This document shows positions 6,338 through 10,886 of a stretch of DNA of 10,886 nucleotides, one piece after another. The DNA comes from Spirochaetaceae bacterium (GTDB lineage: Bacteria > Spirochaetota > Spirochaetia > B11-G9): NCBI GenBank assembly GCA_030633365.1, contig DAOVSY010000070.1, positions 1-10,886 of the forward strand, given 5' to 3'. The notes beneath the pieces were generated by a model. That model did no database searches and was not told the DNA's origin. It saw only the letters and a list, made by a program, of their open reading frames with translations. The first letter of the stretch is position 1. Each line of letters starts with the position of its first letter. The position numbers and the translations under genes are program-made.

Positions 6338-8755
6338 ATAGATAAACAGCAAACCATACTACTGGTTGAAGATGATGCAATAATTGCTCTGAATCAAAAG
6401 AGCCAGTTAACTAAACGAAATTACAATATAATTCATGCAGGTTCCGGAGAAAAAGCTATTGATTTATTTAAAATTTCCAAAGAGTTAATTGATTTGATTC
6501 TTATGGATATTGATTTAGGAAAAGGAATTGACGGAACACAGGCTGCCAGTGAAATACTTAAAATTAAAACACTGCCTATAGTTTTCCTATCATCCCATAC
6601 AGAACAGGAAATAGTAGAAAAAGTAGAATCAATTACATCCTATGGGTATGTTGTAAAGAACTCAGGCATTACAGTATTAGATGCATCTATTAAAATGGCT
6701 TTTAAATTATTTGATGCTCATAAAAATATATTACAACATAAGACTGATGCAGAAATAACAACAGAAATACTACAAAAATCTGTAGATAACCTCAGTTTCC
6801 TGAGCACAATCTCACAGGAGCAGGCAGAAACACATAATTTAGATAAATTGATTCAATTAATTATTAAACAATTACAAAATCTTACAAATGCTGTTTTTGT
6901 TACCTTCTCTGAATATGTTAGTAAAGAAAAACTATTAAAAAACATGAAAATATATGCAGATCAGGCAATAATTAATCTTGGAATTAAAATAGTAGGAAAA
7001 AAAATACTTGATACAGAAGTCCCCGTTAATGATGCATACTTCAAAGATATTACTACAGAAAGAATTAAGGTTTTTCCATCTCTTTATGAAGATACTAATG
7101 GTGCTGTCAATTTAAAAGTATCAACAGCCTTGCATAAAACTTTAAAATTAGGAAATATTTGGGGACTTTCTTATGCCATTGACAATGAACTCTTTGGAGG
7201 TTCAGTATTTGCCCTAAAAAAAGATCAGCAGGCTCCAGATAAAAAAGTTTTGGAATCGTTTATAAATATAAGCTCTATATCAATTCGAAGACTAATTTTA
7301 GAACAGAAACTTAGATATCGTGTAGAAAAACTTAATAATATAAATGATATAAACATGCAATTATCAACCAAGGAAAATAAAATACATATAATGCAGGACA
7401 TGTTGGATAATTATGAAGAAGCAATTTGGACTGTGGATAAAGATTTAAAAATTACATTTTTAAATTCGTATTTTAGCAAAGATTATAAAAAGGCATTTGG
7501 AAGAGAAATAAAAATAGGATTAGGCACATTTAGTAAATTCCGTTCTAAAGCAGAAAAAGTATGGAGACCTAAATATGAGTTGGCCCTAAAGGGAGAAAGG
7601 GTTAGCTTTGAATATAAAGAAAATGCTCACAGGGGCATAAGATATTTCCAGGTTAATTTGAATCCTATTCATATAAATAATAAAATTACAGGAGTTTCTG
7701 CAATATCTGTTGATATTACCAGACAAAAACTTACAGAGCTTAAGGTTCTGGAAGAAATATCAAAATCCCAACAATACCTGGATATTGCAGGAGTAATGTT
7801 TGTTGCAATTAATATAGATAGCAATATTACTTTAGTAAACAAAAAATTATGTAGAACTACAGGATATACCGAAAAAGAACTGATAGGAGAAAACTGGTTT
7901 AAAAAGATGATTCCAGAACGCTTGCAAGCAGAAATTATCCCTGTTTCCGAAAAACTATTTTCAGGTAAAATAGAACCCGTAGAATATTTTGAAAATCCAA
8001 TATTAACCAAAGATGGACAGGAAATTATTATCGCCTGGCATAATACAATACTTAAGGATGGAAATGGAAATATTACAGGGCACCTTAGTTCCGGCAATGA
8101 CATCACCAGTAGAATAAAATCTGAAGAAGCAATTAAAATTTTACTCAAAGAAAAAGAGATCATACTAACAGAAGTCCATCATAGGATAAAAAACCATATG
8201 ACCACTCTAATTAGTCTTATAGCTCTTCAAACAAATACTGTAAAAGGTAAAGAAGCTGAAAATGCTTTGCTGGAAATAGAAAATAGAATTAGAACCATGA
8301 TGGTACTTTATGAAACTCTTTATCAGTCTACAGATGTTCAACATGCATCTACTAAAAAATATCTTTCTTCTTTAATAGATAATATTATAGGAAATTTTAC
8401 TACTTCAAGTACTATTTTAGTAAATAAAAATATTTCCGATTTCCAATTGAATGCAAAAAGGATATTTAATTTGGGAATTGTAATTAATGAACTTATTACA
8501 AATATAATGAAGTATGCATTTAAGGATAGACCCTCAGGACAAATAGATTTTTCGATAATTTGTGAAAAAAATATAATGGTCATAAGTGTAGCAGATAACG
8601 GAATAGGACTTCCTTCTGATATAGATTTAAATAATAATCCGGGATTTGGAATGAAACTTATAAAAATGCTTGTAGAGCAAATGGATGGAGATATACAAAT
8701 AGAAAGAAAAAATGGCACAAAATTTATTATAAATTGTAAGCTGGAAGATTCTTAA
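6335..8755 (+). CDS. Receiver-fused histidine kinase, order REC-GAF-PAS-PAS-HisKA_2-HATPase
   Basis: An 806-residue soluble paralogue of the preceding protein. The receiver (about 6-125) has E12-D13-D14, phospho-acceptor D58, S86 and K108. The GAF-like domain follows directly (about 152-325), without the PAS that precedes it in the first kinase; its end (FGGSVFALKK, SISIRRL) closely matches the paralogue. A coiled linker (about 320-352) leads to two PAS domains at about 355-466 and 478-597 (TLVNKKLCRTTGYTEKEL). The HisKA_2 H-box reads EVHHRIKNH with likely phospho-acceptor H616; the last position is His where the other two kinases have Asn. HATPase_c has N723, DNGIG (754-758) and PGFG (769-772). 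Neither PAS has the CxxC seen in the neighbour, so the two kinases probably read different inputs. It ends 26 bp before the convergent hydrolase gene. No output domain is present. Confidence 0.93.
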   Translation: MIDKQQTILLVEDDAIIALNQKSQLTKRNYNIIHAGSGEKAIDLFKISKELIDLILMDIDLGKGIDGTQAASEILKIKTLPIVFLSSHTEQEIVEKVESITSYGYVVKNSGITVLDASIKMAFKLFDAHKNILQHKTDAEITTEILQKSVDNLSFLSTISQEQAETHNLDKLIQLIIKQLQNLTNAVFVTFSEYVSKEKLLKNMKIYADQAIINLGIKIVGKKILDTEVPVNDAYFKDITTERIKVFPSLYEDTNGAVNLKVSTALHKTLKLGNIWGLSYAIDNELFGGSVFALKKDQQAPDKKVLESFINISSISIRRLILEQKLRYRVEKLNNINDINMQLSTKENKIHIMQDMLDNYEEAIWTVDKDLKITFLNSYFSKDYKKAFGREIKIGLGTFSKFRSKAEKVWRPKYELALKGERVSFEYKENAHRGIRYFQVNLNPIHINNKITGVSAISVDITRQKLTELKVLEEISKSQQYLDIAGVMFVAINIDSNITLVNKKLCRTTGYTEKELIGENWFKKMIPERLQAEIIPVSEKLFSGKIEPVEYFENPILTKDGQEIIIAWHNTILKDGNGNITGHLSSGNDITSRIKSEEAIKILLKEKEIILTEVHHRIKNHMTTLISLIALQTNTVKGKEAENALLEIENRIRTMMVLYETLYQSTDVQHASTKKYLSSLIDNIIGNFTTSSTILVNKNISDFQLNAKRIFNLGIVINELITNIMKYAFKDRPSGQIDFSIICEKNIMVISVADNGIGLPSDIDLNNNPGFGMKLIKMLVEQMDGDIQIERKNGTKFIINCKLEDS

Positions 8756-8781
8756 TCCAAATAATCTTTGCATAAATCCTT

Positions 8782-9546
8782 CTATCTGGATTGATCCAGA
8801 AGCCACAAAATTACTTCTTCATTAGAAAATGTTCTGGACCAGGAATTATGGCCTGTGTTTTCATATTCGGTATACAAAGGATCACCTCCTGATTTTATAA
8901 GTGCATTTATCATAGTTCTGGAATGTTTTGGAGATACAACAGTATCATCTTCTCCATGAAAGGCCCATATAGGAATATCTTTAATAAGATCTGTTAATTC
9001 CTCATCTCCAGCTCCACAAACAGGTATACCTGCTGCGAATTTATCAGGGAATCTTTGTAGAATTTCCCATACTGCATAACCTCCCATCGAAAAACCAACT
9101 GCATAAATACGATCCAAATCAACAGGGTATTCTGCAATTATTTCCTCAAGCATTTCAATTGTTAATTTCATAGGCAAAGTTGGATTTTTTTTCATTCTAT
9201 TTAGATCCGCATTAGGTGGTATATCTGACCACTGAAATTTTAATGGGCATTGAGGAACAACAATTATTACAGGCACCTGAAATTTTTCTGTTATTTTCAA
9301 GATATCTTTAGGGCTTCCCAGAACAGGTAATATATTGTCACTGCCCCTACCTCCGGAACCATGGAAAAATAATATCAGAGGGTATGATTTTAAATCATTG
9401 TTGTCTAATAAAATTTCTGGTAAATGGAGTCTGTAGTTTAACTTTTCTCCATCCTTATTCTCATAAGACATGGCCTCATAAGAACCTGCAGCACTTAAAA
9501 AAGAAGAAAGTGTTAAAGCAAATATTAAAATAAAAATATATTTCAT
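8782..9546 (-). CDS. Secreted alpha/beta-hydrolase (esterase / PHB-depolymerase-like)
   Basis: A 254-residue alpha/beta-hydrolase. Residues 1-20 form a signal peptide: Lys2, a hydrophobic core and S-A-A before G21, so cleavage after A20 is likely. FFHGSGGRG (60-68) forms the oxyanion-hole region. The nucleophile elbow is G151-F-S153-M-G155, the acid is D201 in HGEDD (197-201), and the base is H233 in TGHNSW (231-236). The set is complete and the length is normal. The overall pattern (HGSGGRG, VVPQCP, GFSMGGYA, WAFHGEDD) resembles extracellular esterases annotated as PHB-depolymerase-like or feruloyl-esterase-like carboxylesterases. The substrate cannot be told; a plant or microbial ester in the envelope or medium is likely. 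ATG at 9546 has AAGGT (9555-9559) 8 bases upstream. The gene converges on the kinase pair. No lipobox cysteine is present, so it should be soluble after cleavage. Confidence 0.9.
   Translation of the reverse strand: MKYIFILIFALTLSSFLSAAGSYEAMSYENKDGEKLNYRLHLPEILLDNNDLKSYPLILFFHGSGGRGSDNILPVLGSPKDILKITEKFQVPVIIVVPQCPLKFQWSDIPPNADLNRMKKNPTLPMKLTIEMLEEIIAEYPVDLDRIYAVGFSMGGYAVWEILQRFPDKFAAGIPVCGAGDEELTDLIKDIPIWAFHGEDDTVVSPKHSRTMINALIKSGGDPLYTEYENTGHNSWSRTFSNEEVILWLLDQSR
8785..8800. repeat. Perfect palindrome at the convergent gene ends
   Basis: TCTGGAT and ATCCAGA are 7-bp inverted arms around a 2-base centre, in the last codons of the hydrolase gene just before its TAG (8784-8782). Flanking CTTC (8778-8781) and GAAG (8799-8802) could add to the stem if part of the left arm bulges out. 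No T-run follows on either strand, so it is not a standard intrinsic terminator. It is the only sizeable hairpin near the convergent ends. Confidence 0.45.
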
Positions 9547-9564
9547 TTTTTATTACCTTATAAG

Positions 9565-9573
9565 ATAATAGCA
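9565..9573 (-). promoter_or_regulatory. Candidate extended -10 promoter of the hydrolase gene
   Basis: On the minus strand TGCTATTAT (9573-9565) is an extended -10 element; no good -35 lies at the right distance. The predicted start of transcription is near 9558, close to the SD of the hydrolase, giving a very short leader as for the kinase pair. Together with the ruined gene upstream, this suggests that the hydrolase has its own promoter and is not part of the symporter unit. Confidence 0.4.
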
Positions 9574-9613
9574 CAGAAACTAATATTTTGTAGCCTAACT
9601 AATTAATACTTCT

Positions 9614-9874
9614 CTAAGATGATCTATACCTGGGAGCTTTTCTTTATGCAGAAATTTCCTCATATACTATGGCAATTTTTATGGCATCCGGATTTAATTC
9701 CAGGGGAGAATTTAAGGAAGGGCCATTTTTATCAATTTGTTGTATTCGATCCAGATCGTAATCCACTAATTCAGCGGAGCTTAGTTTATGCTCTTCAAGC
9801 AATAACTGAAAATCTATTATAGAGAATTCATCAAATTTTCCTTTCTACTTATCCTTGTTCATGAAGTTTTCCAT
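9614..9874 (-). pseudogene. Amidase-signature-family remnant with internal deletion and two stops
   Basis: Translating the minus strand in one frame from ATG at 9874 to TAG at 9616-9614 gives 87 codons, interrupted by TAG at 9847-9845 and TAA at 9646-9644. The central 64 residues (9838-9647) read like the start of a GatA-type amidase: KFDEFSIIDFQ, then LLEEHKLSSAELVDYDLDRI and SLNSPLELNPDA. This matches the helical N-terminus of amidases, where 'SsxELVxxyLxRI' and 'xlNAvlelNPdA' occur. The rest, IKIAIVYEEISA then RKAPRYRSS, instead resembles the extreme C-terminus of the family ('LLxlAYxfEQxTxxRxxP'). The whole catalytic core, including the Ser-cisSer-Lys residues, is missing from a protein normally about 450-500 residues long. 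The ATG comes one base after the symporter stop, so the intact gene was probably co-transcribed with it. No function is expected now. The N-terminal assignment is firmer than the C-terminal one. Confidence 0.72.
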
Positions 9875-9875
9875 T

Positions 9876-10886
9876 TTACTCTTTTTTCTGTGTTAGAAGG
9901 CTCACCAGGGGATTTAAGACCAAAGAGACTATCATACCAATTGTTCCTGCTTCGGGAGATGAAAATCCATAGATATACATTCCAAGAGTTACACTTAAGC
10001 CCACAATAGCCGATGTCCATGCTCCGTATTTATTTGTAAACTTTGTAAAAAGACCCCATACAAATGGCCCTAAAAAAGCTGCTCCAATAGCCCCCCAGGA
10101 AACTCCCAGAATAGATACAATAGTGGAAGGTTTTATGAGTGCAATAATAACTGATAATATTATAAAAAAGACACTACCTGCTCTCATTAATCCTGTAAGT
10201 TTTGCATCACTTATTTTGTTATTAATAAATCCTGCATAAATATCTTTTACCAGAGAAGAACTGGATATTAATACAAGGGATGCAAGAGTGGACATAGAGG
10301 CAGAAAGTATAAGAATTAAAATTATTATAAAAAGATAGTCAGGAATTACAATACCCATAAGTGCAGGCATTAGCGCATCAACATTAAGAGAACCACTTTC
10401 AAACACTGCAGGAGCAGTTTCAGGATTAATATAAAACCGTGTAGTAGATCCAACAAAATATGCTATCCCACCTACTAATAAAGCAAAAACTGTAGATGCC
10501 ACCATTCCTGTTTTTATAGATTTCTGATCCTTAATTGCATAAAATTTCTGAACAAGCTGAGGCATGGCAAAGGGTGCAACACTGGTTAGAAAAACAAGGG
10601 AAAAGAGAGGCCATAATCCTGGAGGTCCAACAATATCAGTTAATTTTGGATTTATTTCAGATAGTCCTACAGTAATATTCGCAATTCCACCTGCTTTGCT
10701 AAGTGTAAAAACCAATAACATAATTACACCAACTGTCATTACCATTCCAAAAAATGTATCCAGTACCGCCATTGATTTGTAACCACCCATAACAAGATAG
10801 ATAGCTGTAAACACTCCCATAAAAACTACTGCATGCCAGTATTCTATTCCCTGAAAAGAATATTTAAAAAGATAGGAAAGTCCAAT
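9876..10886 (-). CDS. Sodium:solute symporter (SSS / PutP-like family), 5' end outside window
   Basis: The reading frame is open through the right edge, giving 336 visible C-terminal residues; the ATG at 10820 is internal, since 22 more in-frame codons lie upstream of it. Numbering from the edge, the visible part opens with a helix ending in YLVMGGYKSMAVLDTFFGMVM (about 30-50), the SSS 'GG...a...tD..q' pattern. It continues with SVAPFAMPQLVQKFYAIKD (about 102-120), the family's conserved 'P..vqRf.a.kd' loop. MSTLASLVLISSSSLVKDIY (198-217) follows, where Ser and Thr of MST match the Na+-site residues known in PutP. About eight hydrophobic segments are visible and the protein ends with QKKE. 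It imports an unidentified solute with Na+. The downstream ATG of the amidase remnant is one base away, which hints at an amide-type nutrient, but this is inference. Confidence 0.9.
   Translation of the reverse strand: MGLSYLFKYSFQGIEYWHAVVFMGVFTAIYLVMGGYKSMAVLDTFFGMVMTVGVIMLLVFTLSKAGGIANITVGLSEINPKLTDIVGPPGLWPLFSLVFLTSVAPFAMPQLVQKFYAIKDQKSIKTGMVASTVFALLVGGIAYFVGSTTRFYINPETAPAVFESGSLNVDALMPALMGIVIPDYLFIIILILILSASMSTLASLVLISSSSLVKDIYAGFINNKISDAKLTGLMRAGSVFFIILSVIIALIKPSTIVSILGVSWGAIGAAFLGPFVWGLFTKFTNKYGAWTSAIVGLSVTLGMYIYGFSSPEAGTIGMIVSLVLNPLVSLLTQKKE

Noticed and set aside
6331..6340. The two receiver-kinases as one protein split by a frameshift
   Set aside because: Each is complete with its own receiver and kinase core, and the TAATG overlap with an SD is a normal coupled start.
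7669..8718. Minus-strand reading frames of 126 and 164 codons inside the second receiver-kinase
   Set aside because: They are antisense to well-conserved PAS, HisKA_2 and HATPase sequence and show no domain of their own.
8756..8803. Rho-independent terminator between the convergent genes
   Set aside because: The hairpin at 8785-8800 is not followed by a T-run on either strand.
9619..9822. A 67-codon plus-strand reading frame opposite the amidase remnant
   Set aside because: It has no recognisable motif and lies antisense to a frame that reads clearly as amidase; I treat it as a shadow of the old gene.

Overview
The window is AT-rich throughout, with no RNA gene, CRISPR array or insertion sequence that I can see. 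The gene set suggests a free-living or host-associated anaerobic bacterium, most likely a spirochaete. The main reason is the receiver domain of the two central kinases, with its 'FLSSHTE' and 'SYGYVVKN' motifs joined to HisKA_2 kinases, a combination I associate with Spirochaetales. That assignment is an inference from motif style, not a database result.

Layout. On the minus strand, reading leftward from about 3.9 kb, there are three genes: a SAM hydroxide adenosyltransferase (3057-3902), a membrane Cache-PAS histidine kinase that starts with TTG (1108-2979), and a geranylgeranyl-reductase-type flavoprotein (1-1044) that runs off the left edge. A 141-bp divergent promoter region (3903-4043) separates them from two plus-strand genes, 4044-6335 and 6335-8755. 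These two overlap as TAATG and encode tandem paralogous REC-sensor-HisKA_2 histidine kinases. Converging on them from the right are a secreted alpha/beta-hydrolase (8782-9546), a decayed amidase gene (9614-9874) and a sodium:solute symporter (9876 to the right edge, 5' part missing), all on the minus strand.

How the genes may work together. Three HisKA_2 histidine kinases lie within 8 kb, and none of the complete genes here encodes a DNA-binding output domain. One kinase senses outside the membrane through a Cache domain. The other two are predicted to be soluble and carry an N-terminal receiver domain, so they could receive phosphate as well as pass it on. The SAM hydrolase and the kinase pair are driven from back-to-back promoters with an inverted repeat between them, so they may be co-regulated. 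The right-hand part looks like a former symporter-amidase unit in which the amidase has been lost: what remains is an N-terminal piece apparently joined directly to a C-terminal piece, with two in-frame stops.

The least expected observations are the amidase scar, the tandem kinases whose PAS and GAF modules are reordered, the cysteine-bearing PAS domain in the first of them, and the divergent control region.
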